Counted from the stretch's first letter, positions 1 to 10,566 are shown. The stretch is DNA of 64,000 nucleotides from Aquimarina sp. ERC-38 (GCF_026222555.1 NZ_CP098511.1:3887501-3951500), one strand, 5' to 3'. A program made the numbers and translations. The notes: a model not told the origin generated them from the letters alone.

Positions 1-663
1 ACCGACTTTTGGTTTAAGTTGTTGTTGTAAAAAATCCGGTAAGCGCACCTTGCCTATAAAACATAATCCTTGAGAATCTTTTTTTTCAGCAGTAATCAAA
101 CCTTGTGCGGCTGCAATTTTACGAACTTCAGACTTTACCAGTTCTCCTATCGGAAATAAGGTTTTACTTAACTGTTTTTGAGATAATTGACATAAAAAAT
201 AAGACTGGTCCTTATTCGTATCTTTTCCTGATAGTAATTTATAAACTGTAGTCCCGTCAATACTTTCGCTATCCCTACGGCAATAATGTCCGGTAGCGAC
301 AAAATCAGCACCTAACGAAAAGGCAATGTCCATAAATACATCAAACTTAATTTCACGATTGCAAAGCACATCCGGATTAGGAGTCCGACCTGCTTTATAC
401 TCAGCAAACATGTAGTCAACAATCCGTTCTTTATATTGTTCGCTTAGGTCTACGGTTTGAAAAGGTATGCCCAATTTCTCTGCTACTAATAAAGCATCAT
501 TACTATCTTCAAGCCAAGGGCATTCATCAGAAATGGTAACAGAATCATCATGCCAGTTTTTCATAAAAAGCCCAATTACCTCGTATCCCTGCTCTTTTAA
601 TAAGTACGCAGCAACACTGGAATCCACCCCTCCTGAAAGTCCCACAACCACTCTCTTACCCAT
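1..663 (-). CDS. mnmA: tRNA-specific 2-thiouridylase MnmA (3' end cut by window)
   Basis: The enzyme makes the 2-thio group of wobble U34 in tRNA(Lys/Glu/Gln), taking sulfur from a persulfide relay, in the cytoplasm. Seen: 221 codons read from an ATG (complement of 661-663) to the window edge without a stop. The N-terminal PP-loop motif LSGGVDSS lies at residues 9-16; the two catalytic cysteines are Cys101 ([11 protein letters not shown]) and Cys201 ([10 protein letters not shown]), and the MKNWHDD and ATGHYCRR segments are typical of the family. Family members are about 360-400 residues, so roughly the last 40 percent lies outside the window. A TAnnTTTG element sits about 15 bp before the ATG. 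Identification is secure. Confidence 0.96.
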   Translation of the reverse strand, partial: MGKRVVVGLSGGVDSSVAAYLLKEQGYEVIGLFMKNWHDDSVTISDECPWLEDSNDALLVAEKLGIPFQTVDLSEQYKERIVDYMFAEYKAGRTPNPDVLCNREIKFDVFMDIAFSLGADFVATGHYCRRDSESIDGTTVYKLLSGKDTNKDQSYFLCQLSQKQLSKTLFPIGELVKSEVRKIAAAQGLITAEKKDSQGLCFIGKVRLPDFLQQQLKPKVG

Positions 664-677
664 AACCAATTTTTATA

Positions 678-685
678 CAAAAATA
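678..685 (-). promoter_or_regulatory. -7 promoter element of mnmA
   Basis: Read on the minus strand this is TATTTTTG, an exact match to the Bacteroidota -7 consensus TAnnTTTG, ending 15 bp before the mnmA ATG. No convincing -33 TTTG was found at the right distance, so the call rests on one box and position. Confidence 0.45.
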
Positions 686-704
686 CGAAGAATTGTTATC
701 TAAC

Positions 705-1394
705 CTACTTCTTAACTTTTAAAGGGAACGTCTTTTCTTCTTTTAGCTTACCATTCTCATAATACTTCCATACCCCATTTTTTTTATCGTTTTTGTATAC
801 TCCTTCAATACTCAGCGTACCATCGGGTTCATAATAAGATGCAAGACCTTCCAGTTTATCATTTACATACGTAAACTCTTTTAACTTATTTCCCTTTTCA
901 GAATATACTACACGTTTTCCTTCTTTTTTATCATTTACATATACAGCTTCTTCAGTTAGTTTACCATTTTCAAAATATGTTTTTTGAGGTCCGTTTAACA
1001 TTCCGTCAATATACTTTTCTGTCATCATAATTGCCTTTCCGTCCTGATGAAAATACGTCCAGTCTCCTACTCTTTTCTTGTTTAGCATTTGACCTTTACT
1101 AATTAAAGTACCTTTAGAGGTATAATATTGAACCACTACCGTATCGGAGTCTTTTACAAATTGTTTTGTAGCTGTAGGTTGTGACCCGCTGCTGGGTTTA
1201 TAAAATTTAAATTCACCTACTTCCTTACCATGTTCAAAAGTACCTTCATATCGGAGTTGATCGGTATTTTCATATTTCTTTTGCCATATTCCATGTCTTT
1301 TCCCTTCCTGATCAAACTGGTTTATTTCTTGTGCAAAAACACTAGTTAAACTACTACTTATTAACAAAAGTAGCACAGGGAATTTATAAATCAT
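705..1394 (-). CDS. Secreted MORN-type repeat protein (YwqK-like family)
   Basis: Function is not known; relatives are annotated as YwqK-family antitoxin-like or MORN-repeat proteins, but no toxin partner is visible here. The start chosen is the ATG at 1392-1394 because it begins a clean signal peptide (MIYKFPVLLLLISSSLTSVFA, cleavage near AFAQ-type site); the frame is open a further 39 codons upstream, but that stretch is basic and AT-rich and makes no sense as a leader. The mature part is a series of about eight ~23-residue units built on the pattern Y-(Y/F)-x-x-(D/N)-G-x-L-x-x-(E)-(G)-x-(Y/F), for example YFENGKLTEEAVY and YYENGKLKEEKTF, expected to form a beta-hairpin ladder. It lies downstream of mnmA on the same strand-facing intergenic gap but is transcribed on its own. 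Confidence 0.75.
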   Translation of the reverse strand: MIYKFPVLLLLISSSLTSVFAQEINQFDQEGKRHGIWQKKYENTDQLRYEGTFEHGKEVGEFKFYKPSSGSQPTATKQFVKDSDTVVVQYYTSKGTLISKGQMLNKKRVGDWTYFHQDGKAIMMTEKYIDGMLNGPQKTYFENGKLTEEAVYVNDKKEGKRVVYSEKGNKLKEFTYVNDKLEGLASYYEPDGTLSIEGVYKNDKKNGVWKYYENGKLKEEKTFPLKVKK

Positions 1395-1634
1395 ATTATT
1401 TAATTTTATCTTTGCTTTTTCAAAAAACATACCATTTCTTATAAACGCTATAAAAACATATTTAAGTATAAAAACTAAAATAATAAATGGGGATTTATTG
1501 TCTGTAAACATTCTTGCTCTTGTAACTCTTTCTTGTTAAATCAAATTTACTTAACGTTTCTTTAACTTAATAAGATTGATAATCCTAGCAAATTAATACG
1601 TTATTGTACTTATACTTTTATAGATACGATTACT

Positions 1635-3029
1635 ATGATTTCTTTTTCAAAATATAGAATAATAGCATTATTGACTGTTTTATTGTTTGGCTTTTATGCT
1701 TGTAGCGATGATGATGATAACAATACAAATAGAGCTAATACGGATTTTACCCTGGCTGCCCTGGCTGCTGATGACCCTGAACTGACAGATCTGGTTGCTG
1801 CTCTGCAAGCTACAGAGCTGGTTGACCTACTTAACGGAACTACAAGTTATACACTACTGGCACCAACTAATGCTGCTTTTGACACATTTTTTACTAATAA
1901 TGATATCTATAATCAAATTAGTGACGTACCGGTAGCACTTCTAACCCAAATTATCCTGTATCACGTAATTGATGGGAATTTACTTGCCGAACAATTTACG
2001 GATACCGGATATGAAAATACTATTGCTCCTTCTGAAAGTGAAGTTTTAAATGATACTATCAACAATCGGGGGCTTAGTATTTACTATAATGCTACGAACG
2101 GATTAAAGTTTAACAACGAAACTACAGTAGTGACATCTGACGTTACTGCTGCAAACGGGACACTTCATAAAGTAGACCGATTGCTTTCTTTACCTACACT
2201 TACTTCAACTTTACAGGTTAATCCGGACTTAGTAACATTGCTTAACCGATTAAAAACTACCGGATTAATTGATACACTTTCTAATGCTAAAGATTTTACG
2301 CTGTTAGCTCCAACAAATCAGGCTTTTGAAATTGCTGGAAGTACGGGTATGGACCCATTGGAAGCACTTTTAAAAAACCATGTAGTAGATTCCATTTTGA
2401 CAGCTACAGCAATCATACAAAAAGGCAATGGATATACGCAGACCTTATCTCAGTTAACTCCTAAAGATAATGTGTTTTTAAGTCTTTATCATAATACGAA
2501 TAGTGGTGTACGTTTTAACGGAAAAGCAACCGTAACTACACCTGATATTGTAACACCTAACGGGCTTATTCATATTATAGATGCGGTGATCACCCTGCCA
2601 GCTATCACTGATTTTATTACCGCTGACCCGGATTTTACTACCTTATTTATAGCATTAACTGATGATACTCCCGGAACAGATTTTACTGCTATTTTCTCTC
2701 GAACTAACGTAGATAATCCGGACGGTTTTAATGCCCCGTTTACCTTGTTTGCACCTGTTGAGGCTGCGTTTGCTACTTTTGGACCCGTACCGGAAGAGGC
2801 TATCCTAACTCCTATTTTATTAGGTCATACCCTTTCAGGAGCGAATATTTGTTCTGATGATCTAATGGATGGGACTCTTACCACACTAAACGGAGATATT
2901 ACTGTAGCTGCTAGCGAACGAACTCTTGGCAGTCCGGGTAATGATAGTCTGGTTAGTATTTTATCTACAGATATACAAGCAGTAAATGGAATTATTCACA
3001 AGATTGATAATGTTTTATTACAAGAATAA
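1635..3029 (+). CDS. Surface lipoprotein with three FAS1 (fasciclin) domains
   Basis: FAS1 domains mediate adhesion or ligand binding at the cell surface. The 464-residue product starts with a lipoprotein signal peptide (TVLLFGFYAC, lipobox Cys at residue 23) followed by SDDDDNN, which resembles the surface lipoprotein export signal S-D-D-D-D described in Bacteroidota, so exposure outside the cell is likely. Three FAS1 units follow at about residues 36-187, 193-322 and 330-463; each has the H1 motif (YTLLAPTNAAF, FTLLAPTNQAF, FTLFAPVEAAF) and the H2 motif near its end (GTLHKVD, GLIHIID, GIIHKID). It is the first of three consecutive FAS1 genes; the other two have two domains each. A dispersed 81-bp repeat follows its stop codon. 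Confidence 0.88.
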   Translation: MISFSKYRIIALLTVLLFGFYACSDDDDNNTNRANTDFTLAALAADDPELTDLVAALQATELVDLLNGTTSYTLLAPTNAAFDTFFTNNDIYNQISDVPVALLTQIILYHVIDGNLLAEQFTDTGYENTIAPSESEVLNDTINNRGLSIYYNATNGLKFNNETTVVTSDVTAANGTLHKVDRLLSLPTLTSTLQVNPDLVTLLNRLKTTGLIDTLSNAKDFTLLAPTNQAFEIAGSTGMDPLEALLKNHVVDSILTATAIIQKGNGYTQTLSQLTPKDNVFLSLYHNTNSGVRFNGKATVTTPDIVTPNGLIHIIDAVITLPAITDFITADPDFTTLFIALTDDTPGTDFTAIFSRTNVDNPDGFNAPFTLFAPVEAAFATFGPVPEEAILTPILLGHTLSGANICSDDLMDGTLTTLNGDITVAASERTLGSPGNDSLVSILSTDIQAVNGIIHKIDNVLLQE

Positions 3030-3040
3030 TTAATTAAAAC

Positions 3041-3145
3041 ATTAGTATCTGGTAAAGATTCAAGATCCGCCTGAGGACGAGCGGGTAGCTATCGCTTCCG
3101 GAAACAAAAATCAAGACTAATTACTATAACATTGAAAATCAATAT
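3041..3145 (-). repeat. Dispersed intergenic repeat, copy 1
   Basis: The 81-bp core (3041-3121) starts with ATTAGT and ends with ACTAAT, so its ends form an inverted repeat. Read on the minus strand it matches 25957-26060 over about 105 bp (roughly three quarters identical by eye), including the shared block GCGATAGC and the tail TCTTTACC-GATACTAAT. The interior is GC-rich and partly self-complementary, unlike the AT-rich surroundings. A weaker partial copy lies at 58980-59042. Confidence 0.7.
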
Positions 3146-3556
3146 TAGAGATAATATTTACGTTTAAAAACAAATTATTTTAAAAAAGTAAAATAGCAAC
3201 TCCCAAATACCTTAAAGTTCAGATTCACCCTATTTTACTATGTTTGGTAAACTTTTATTTATTACAACGCCACACTGATAATTACTTAAGTAAAACCTAA
3301 ATTTTAATTAGGAATCAACCTAATTTATTTAAATATTAAATAAATAAGAAGTTTTAATCAAATTACTGCATTTAAAATGTGAAATTTCAAAGAAAACCCC
3401 TCTTTTTAAGTTAATTATTAAATTCTGACTAAAAATTAAGTCTAAAATTCATTTTCAGTGAATGGCTAGCACCTAATTTGGAAAAGTATAGCGTATGATA
3501 AAATAATATACTACTTTTACGGCGATGAACAAAGTTTAATATAAAACTCAAAACTA
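3146..3556. other. AT-rich intergenic region before the second FAS1 gene
   Basis: No open frame of meaningful composition and no RNA gene was recognised. The last ~70 bp resemble the region before the third FAS1 gene: both contain a TATAGCGT block, then a GATGAA block, then AAAACTC shortly before the ATG. This suggests a shared, duplicated promoter or leader. Confidence 0.4.
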
Positions 3557-4546
3557 ATGACTATTATTTCAAATTTAAAAAGGTATGCTATAGTAGCAGC
3601 CTTAGTACTAGGTGTTACCTCTTGTAGTGAGGATGATACCGACAATCCTGTGGGTCCTAATATAGTAGAAACTGCAATTGCAGAAGAAGATCTATCAATT
3701 TTAGTAGAAGCTTTACAAATAACTGGCTTGGACGAAACTTTAAGTGGTAGCGGACCTTTTACCGTATTAGCCCCAACCGATGAGACATTTAGAGTTGCAT
3801 TAACAGATTTAAATGTTGACAGTATAAGTCAAGTACCCGTAGAAATCTTACGACCTCTTTTGTTGAATCATGTGATCTTAGATAAAGAATTGACTTCAGA
3901 AACGTTAATTGAAGCAGGTAGTGGTTACGATAATACTGCTGCAGTTTATGATGATGGAGATGATACTACTACCGATCCCGCTTTAAGCATATTTTTTAAT
4001 ACTGTTGAAAATAAAGTTACTTTTAATGGTATTAATGTATTGGAAGCAGATATTGAGGCGAGTAATGGAATTATTCATAAGATAAGTGGAGTTCTTAATT
4101 TACCTAGAGTTGCCACTATTGCAGTAGCAGATTCTGATAATTTTTCAAGTTTGTTAGCAGCTGTTGCGAAAGTGGACTCAGATTTACAATCCGGGTTAGC
4201 TACTGCTTTATTTAATGTAGATAGCGAACTAACTCTTTTTGCACCTACAAATGAAGCTTTTAGTAACGCGTTAACCGCTTTAGGATTTAATTCATTGGAT
4301 GATGTTCCGTCAGAAACTTTACTAGCTATTTTACAAGCACATATTATTGGTGATACTATCGTTAGAGCTGAAGATTTAGTAGACGGAGATGTAACTACCT
4401 TGAACGGCGATATTACCATAAATGCCGGAGATACAACAGTGCTAGGACCTGGAAACAGTGAACCAGCCAATATAACAACAGCAAATTTAACTGGTATTAA
4501 TGGTGTAATTCATATTATTGATTCAGTGATCTTACCTGAGCTTTAA
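3557..4546 (+). CDS. Surface lipoprotein with two FAS1 (fasciclin) domains
   Basis: A 329-residue FAS1 lipoprotein. The signal peptide reads AALVLGVTSC with the lipobox Cys at residue 23, followed by SEDDTDN, an acidic surface-export-like signal. Two FAS1 units lie at about residues 36-190 and 190-328, each with the LAPTdeaF-type H1 motif (FTVLAPTDETF, LTLFAPTNEAF) and an H2 motif (NGIIHKISG, NGVIHIIDS). It is closely related to the next gene (5072-6076): the first 22 residues are nearly the same (SNLKRYAIVAALVLGV against SNFKKYAIVAALVLGV), and the upstream leaders are also similar, so the pair looks like a tandem duplication. A strong hairpin terminator follows, so it is probably monocistronic. 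The ligand is unknown. Confidence 0.87.
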   Translation: MTIISNLKRYAIVAALVLGVTSCSEDDTDNPVGPNIVETAIAEEDLSILVEALQITGLDETLSGSGPFTVLAPTDETFRVALTDLNVDSISQVPVEILRPLLLNHVILDKELTSETLIEAGSGYDNTAAVYDDGDDTTTDPALSIFFNTVENKVTFNGINVLEADIEASNGIIHKISGVLNLPRVATIAVADSDNFSSLLAAVAKVDSDLQSGLATALFNVDSELTLFAPTNEAFSNALTALGFNSLDDVPSETLLAILQAHIIGDTIVRAEDLVDGDVTTLNGDITINAGDTTVLGPGNSEPANITTANLTGINGVIHIIDSVILPEL

Positions 4547-4567
4547 AATAAATTAAAATATCTATTT

Positions 4568-4600
4568 AAAAACCCCAATTTTAACAGAATTGGGGTTTTT
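4568..4600 (+). terminator. Rho-independent terminator after second FAS1 gene
   Basis: Stem AAAACCCCAATT pairs with AATTGGGGTTTT around a short loop and ends in a T run, 20 bp after the stop codon. Confidence 0.85.
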
Positions 4601-5071
4601 CGTATTACATTTCTAATGTATAGCTAATTCTTAAACTAATAACTAAGGTCACAACAAACTACTGACCACGATTCGTATTCTTCATTAAGATAAGTTCAGC
4701 AGTGTAATAGTAGCTCATCAAAAGTACGCTACTAAAACACTATTCATATCTATGAAAGAATTAAGATTTAATCTTCAAAAAATGCTTATTACAGTTAAAA
4801 ACTGTATTGGCAGATAATTGACATCTTTAAACTCCCTGTTTGAAATTTCTCATCTTGTTCTATTACACTTTTATTTGATAAAGCTGCTATTCTTCTTGAC
4901 CTGCTTGTCTTTTAGTTATAATTCTTTTCAATCGTTATATCATTTATAAAAGACAGTAAGGAATCATTCATTAACAGATTAACTATTGTTTAACTAAATA
5001 AGGTGTAAGATATAACAAAATATAGCGTTATCTTAGAGTGATGAATAATTTTTAACTTAAAACTCATAACA
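4601..5071. other. Intergenic region between second and third FAS1 genes
   Basis: About 470 bp without a credible gene. It presumably carries the promoter and leader of the next FAS1 gene; the block near 5020-5065 resembles 3486-3552 upstream of the paralogue. Nothing else was recognised. Confidence 0.35.
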
Positions 5072-6076
5072 ATGACGATTTTTTCAAATTTTAAAAAGTA
5101 CGCAATAGTTGCAGCTTTAGTATTAGGAGTTGCTGCTTGTAGCGACGATGACGATGGAAACGGTGGGAATCCGGATATTAGCGGAACTATTGTAGAAACA
5201 GCTATCGGTGATGAGGATTTATCAAGTTTAGTAGCAGCTCTAGAAAAAGCAGACTTAGTTGGAATTCTAAATGGTCCAGGACCATTTACTGTTTTGGCTC
5301 CAACGAATCAGGCATTTGCTAATTTATTAGACAATTTGAATGTTGCTAGTTTAGATGATCTTACAGCCGAACAATTAAGACCTGTTTTATTAAATCATGT
5401 AATTGCAGGAAAAATACTAACTGCAGAAACTCTTACAACTGCTGGTAATGGTTATGATACAACCGCTGCTACGTATGATGATGGAGATAGCGATACCATG
5501 AATAATCCGGCCTTAAGTATTTATTTTACTACGGAGGGTGGCGTTACTTTTAACGGTATCTCTACTGTAATGACAGCAGATATTAGAGCAACCAACGGAA
5601 TCATTCATAAAGTTGATGAAGTTATTACTTTACCAACAGTTGCTACATTTGCCGTTGCAAATGAAAATCTTTCTACATTGGTAGCTGCTTTAACTACATT
5701 AACACCAAGCACGGATTTTCCTTCTATTTTAAGTAGAACTGCAGATGAAAGTGATGGTATTAATCCTCCTTTTACAGTTTTTGCTCCTACTAATGATGCT
5801 TTTGCAGCGATTAGCGTACCTACTGATGAAGCACAAGTTGCAGCTATCTTACAAGCACATGTAATTTCTGGAGCTAATGTTAGGTCTAGCATGTTAGCCG
5901 ATGTTGAAGGAGATGTTGGTACTTTAAACGGAGATGTTACTATTGTAGCTAACCCACCAACGGTTCAGGGATCTGACAATGAAGATCCTGTTGAAATTAA
6001 CACGGATTTCGTAGATATTCAAGCGATCAACGGTGTTATTCATGTTGTAAATGGAGTGATCTTACCAGAATTATAG
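5072..6076 (+). CDS. Surface lipoprotein with two FAS1 (fasciclin) domains
   Basis: A 334-residue paralogue of the preceding gene. The lipoprotein signal ends AALVLGVAAC (Cys23) and continues SDDDDGNGG, an excellent match to the S-D-D-D-D type surface export signal. Two FAS1 units lie at about residues 37-195 and 195-333, with H1 motifs FTVLAPTNQAF and FTVFAPTNDAF and H2 motifs NGIIHKVDE and NGVIHVVNG. Relative to the first copy, the second domain has an insert (SRTADESDGINPPFTVF) that is also present in the third domain of the 464-residue protein (SRTNVDNPDGFNAPFTLF), showing that domains have been shuffled among the three genes. A strong terminator follows directly, so this gene is transcribed alone. 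Confidence 0.87.
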   Translation: MTIFSNFKKYAIVAALVLGVAACSDDDDGNGGNPDISGTIVETAIGDEDLSSLVAALEKADLVGILNGPGPFTVLAPTNQAFANLLDNLNVASLDDLTAEQLRPVLLNHVIAGKILTAETLTTAGNGYDTTAATYDDGDSDTMNNPALSIYFTTEGGVTFNGISTVMTADIRATNGIIHKVDEVITLPTVATFAVANENLSTLVAALTTLTPSTDFPSILSRTADESDGINPPFTVFAPTNDAFAAISVPTDEAQVAAILQAHVISGANVRSSMLADVEGDVGTLNGDVTIVANPPTVQGSDNEDPVEINTDFVDIQAINGVIHVVNGVILPEL

Positions 6077-6097
6077 ATTTTAAAATATGTTTCTTTT

Positions 6098-6131
6098 AAA
6101 CCCCCAATTTCTTAAGAAATTGGGGGTTTTT
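6098..6131 (+). terminator. Rho-independent terminator after third FAS1 gene
   Basis: A 16-bp perfect stem (AAACCCCCAATTTCTT with its complement) and a T run, about 20 bp after the stop codon. Confidence 0.88.
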
Positions 6132-6344
6132 GCTTCTAAATTGGTTGCTTGACTGGTTTTTATTATTTAATTCTCTATTAACTAGGTCAATTATTCGTTT
6201 TAACTTAGGTTAAGCTTATAGCTGATAAGCTTTGTAAGTATAAAAGTTTGATTACGATTATCCTATAGCTAGATCAACATTAAATAACCTGAATATTCTT
6301 TAGATATAACTTCTGGAAACAAAGATTTAGATGTAGAAAGCAAA

Positions 6345-6375
6345 GACCCCAAAGGTTTTTGAAACCTTTGGGGTC
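6345..6375 (-). terminator. Terminator hairpin, repeat copy 1
   Basis: Perfect stem GACCCCAAAGGTTT / AAACCTTTGGGGTC. This is the outermost of three copies spaced 267 and 266 bp apart; it belongs to the yidC-tail tandem repeat and would stop minus-strand transcription coming from yidC. Confidence 0.8.
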
Positions 6376-6426
6376 TATTAAACCTAGTAAGCCTTGTGCT
6401 TTTAATTTTGAATTTACAACAAACAA

Positions 6427-6550
6427 CTAGCGTTTTCCTTTTGCTTTTTGTTGTTCGGCTTGTTCCATGAGTTCTTTCATTTTCTGCTGGAACTTTCCTT
6501 GTTTTTTTGGTTTCTTTTTACTGGCTTCGATCTTTGAACGAATTTTTTTC
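6427..6550 (-). pseudogene. Duplicated 3' fragment of yidC, copy 1
   Basis: Read on the minus strand this encodes the last ~37 residues of YidC in frame up to a TAG stop (complement of 6427-6429): KKKPKKQGKFQQKMKEL and the end AKGKR are unchanged, with a few substitutions further in (NKKK becomes SKKK; AKIE becomes RSKIE). It has no start codon and is preceded on that strand by unrelated sequence, so it is a remnant of duplication. Synonymous and silent differences from the functional copy show that the event is not brand-new. Confidence 0.8.
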
Positions 6551-6611
6551 GTTGTCAAGATCATCCTGCCTTATAACCTCTGAAAACAAATGTTTAGATG
6601 TGGAAAGCATA

Positions 6612-6641
6612 GACCCCAAAGGTTTTGAAACCTTTGGGGTC
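6612..6641 (-). terminator. Terminator hairpin, repeat copy 2
   Basis: Same hairpin as copies 1 and 3, with a loop one base shorter than copy 1. Confidence 0.8.
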
Positions 6642-6692
6642 TATTAAACCTAGTAAGCCTTGTGCTTTTAATTTTGAATTTGCAACAAACAA

Positions 6693-6816
6693 CTAGCGTT
6701 TTCCTTTGGCTTTTTGTTGTTCGGCTTGTTCCATGAGTTCTTTCATTTTCTGCTGAAACTTTCCTTGTTTCTTTGGTTTCTTTTTATTGGCTTCGATCTT
6801 TGCATGAATTTTTTTC
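6693..6816 (-). pseudogene. Duplicated 3' fragment of yidC, copy 2
   Basis: In-frame remnant of the YidC C-terminus ending in a TAG stop (complement of 6693-6695), where the functional gene has TAA. It is closer to the functional copy than copy 1 is: it keeps NKKK and the HAKIE-like upstream residues. There is no start codon. Confidence 0.8.
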
Positions 6817-6877
6817 GTTGTCAAGATCATCTTGCCTTATAACCTCCAAAAACAAATGTTTAGATGTAGAAAGCAGA

Positions 6878-6907
6878 GACCCCAAAGGTTTTGAAACCTT
6901 TGGGGTC
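6878..6907 (-). terminator. yidC terminator
   Basis: Stem GACCCCAAAGGTTT / AAACCTTTGGGGTC, about 50 bp after the yidC stop on the minus strand. This is the copy that serves the intact gene. Confidence 0.85.
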
Positions 6908-6958
6908 TATTAAACCTAGTAAGCCTTGTGCTTTTAATTTTGAATTTGCAACAAACAA

Positions 6959-8848
6959 TTAGCGTTTTCCTTTGGCTTTTTGTTGTTCAGCTTGTTCCAT
7001 GAGTTCTTTCATTTTCTGCTGGAACTTTCCTTGTTTTTTTGGTTTCTTTTTATTGGCTTCGATCTTTGCATGAATTTTTTCATCGTCAATAATAAAGTTT
7101 TTGATTACTAACATAATTCCAATTGTAATTAAATTGGAAACAAAATAATAAAGTGATAACCCACTGGCATAATTGTTAAAGAACACTAACATCATCAAAG
7201 GAGACAGGTACATGATAAACTTCATATTGGGCATCCCCGGTTGTTGGGTTTGCATGGTTTGCCCTGTAGTCATGGTCATATAGATAAAGATGGCAATGGA
7301 AGCTAGAATCGGAAATAAACTGACATGATCCCCGTAAAAAGGAATTTCAAAAGGTAATTTTGCAATCGTATCATAACTGGACAAATCATCTGCCCATAAA
7401 AAGCTTTTTTGGCGTAAATCAAAGGCACTGGGAAAAAAGCTAAATAACGCATATAATAAAGGTAGTTGGATCAAGGATGGAATACATCCTGCCATCGGAC
7501 TTGCCCCTGCCTTACTATACAATGCCATGGTTTCCTGTTGTTTTTTCATGGCGTTATCCTTATGCTTTTCATTGATTGCAGCAATTTCCGGTCGTAGCAC
7601 TTTCATTTTAGCCTGGGATAAATACTGTTTGTACTGTACCGGGGATAATAAAATTTTGATCAGAATGGTCATTAAAATAATTACCAGACCGTAAGAGGAG
7701 ATAAAGCTACTTAAAAGAGTAAATAAGGGAATAAATACATATTTATTGATAACGCCAAATATCCCCCATCCTAAAGGAACAATCTCGTCTAGGTTACGAT
7801 CATAATCATTTAAAATTTTATAATCCGTAGGTCCGTAATACCAGTTCATATTATAGGCTAGTTCACCCCCCTTAATTTCTAAAGGTGCGGTTGCCGAAAA
7901 TTCTTTTAAGTATTTAATATCCTTATCACTTTCCTCCGTATCAGCAACTATATTTTTGGAAGTAAACTTGGCTGATTCAAAAGGAGTATCTGTTAATAAT
8001 ATAGAAACGAAAAAGTGTTGTTTAAAACCAATCCAGGCTATATCTGCTTCTTCGTCATCGTCAAGGGAGCTTTGTCCGGTAAAATCGTCTTTTCCATCTT
8101 CATATTCATAATGTATATCGGTATAGCGGTTCTCATACGAAGCACTTTTTGCGTGACGGATCGCTTGCAAATTCCATTGCAATACTACCGGTTGATTGCT
8201 TACGAGAACGTTATCCAGACCTTTGGATTTTATACTAAAGTCCATCATATAATTCCCGGGGTTTATCTCGTAGCGGTATTCTAAAAACTGACTTTCGGAT
8301 ACTTTTAATTTCATAGAAAGTACCTGGTTTTCTCCATTTTTAGAAAGAGACGGTTCAAAATACAGGTTCTCAGTTTGTAAAATCCGGTTATCTGTAGTGT
8401 TTAGTGTCAGGTTAAAACTGGCATTCTCCCCATTACGGATTAGATATACAGGTACGGAATCATATGTTTTAAACTTCTTTAAAATAGCATCATGAATATA
8501 CCCCCCTTTGTTATTAATTTTAAGCTGTAAAACATCATTTTCTATGGTAGTAAAGGTTTCTTTAGCCGAAGGCAAAGTTACTGAGTAAGCAAAAGCGCCC
8601 AGCTGTTCTTTAGCTTTTACTAATCCAAGTGAGTCCTTTGGCTGAACTAATACCGTTTCTGCTTTTTGAGGTGTTTCAGGACTTACTTTTGCTTTTTTGG
8701 CATCTTGTTTTTCAACTAGTTCCTGTTTTGCTTTTTCGGCGGCAAGTTCTTCTTCAGAAGGTTTGTTTACATATAGCATGTAAATCATAATTCCGAAAAT
8801 CAATACAAAACCAATGACCGTATTTAAGTCAAACTTCTTTTCTTCCAT
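6959..8848 (-). CDS. yidC: Membrane protein insertase YidC
   Basis: Inserts and folds inner-membrane proteins, alone or with SecYEG. The 629-residue product has the Gram-negative layout: an N-terminal anchor (FVLIFGIMIYMLYV, residues 13-26), a linker rich in K/E/A, a large periplasmic beta-sandwich domain (about 85-355) and the conserved insertase core from about residue 370, with GLVIILMTILIKILLSPVQ and the SPMAGCIPSLIQLPLLYALF segment. The positively charged tail (residues ~595-629, KKKPKKQGKFQQKMKEL) is the expected ribosome-contacting extension. It lies 74 bp downstream of pyrG on the same strand, probably in one operon. Its last 37 codons and its terminator are repeated twice downstream. 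Confidence 0.96.
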   Translation of the reverse strand: MEEKKFDLNTVIGFVLIFGIMIYMLYVNKPSEEELAAEKAKQELVEKQDAKKAKVSPETPQKAETVLVQPKDSLGLVKAKEQLGAFAYSVTLPSAKETFTTIENDVLQLKINNKGGYIHDAILKKFKTYDSVPVYLIRNGENASFNLTLNTTDNRILQTENLYFEPSLSKNGENQVLSMKLKVSESQFLEYRYEINPGNYMMDFSIKSKGLDNVLVSNQPVVLQWNLQAIRHAKSASYENRYTDIHYEYEDGKDDFTGQSSLDDDEEADIAWIGFKQHFFVSILLTDTPFESAKFTSKNIVADTEESDKDIKYLKEFSATAPLEIKGGELAYNMNWYYGPTDYKILNDYDRNLDEIVPLGWGIFGVINKYVFIPLFTLLSSFISSYGLVIILMTILIKILLSPVQYKQYLSQAKMKVLRPEIAAINEKHKDNAMKKQQETMALYSKAGASPMAGCIPSLIQLPLLYALFSFFPSAFDLRQKSFLWADDLSSYDTIAKLPFEIPFYGDHVSLFPILASIAIFIYMTMTTGQTMQTQQPGMPNMKFIMYLSPLMMLVFFNNYASGLSLYYFVSNLITIGIMLVIKNFIIDDEKIHAKIEANKKKPKKQGKFQQKMKELMEQAEQQKAKGKR

Positions 8849-8922
8849 TAATCTATTTCTAACTTATAGGCTTTTGCCTTTTCTATTTAGTATTATTTCA
8901 ACTATGCAAGTGTTCTCAAATT

Positions 8923-10566
<1,644 letters not shown>

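Larger units (their letters stand above)
6345..6958 (-). repeat. Tandem repeat of the yidC tail plus terminator (period 266-267 bp)
   Basis: The block terminator hairpin - ~50 bp spacer (TATTAAACCTAGTAAGCC...) - yidC last 37 codons - ~22 bp junction (CGTTGTCAAGATCATC) - TATAACCTC... occurs twice; a third terminator plus spacer then runs into the genuine yidC end at 6959. Hairpins start at 6345, 6612 and 6878. The copies are more than 90 percent identical by eye. The homology into the real gene ends near 7082. Confidence 0.85.

Noticed and set aside
705..1394. YwqK-type antitoxin of a toxin-antitoxin pair
   Set aside because: The name is an inherited label; no toxin gene is adjacent and the protein has an export signal, so a toxin-antitoxin role is not supported.
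4075..4470. 131-codon antisense frame inside the second FAS1 gene
   Set aside because: A sense gene with strong domain motifs lies opposite; the antisense peptide has no features of its own. The same applies to 5605-5892.
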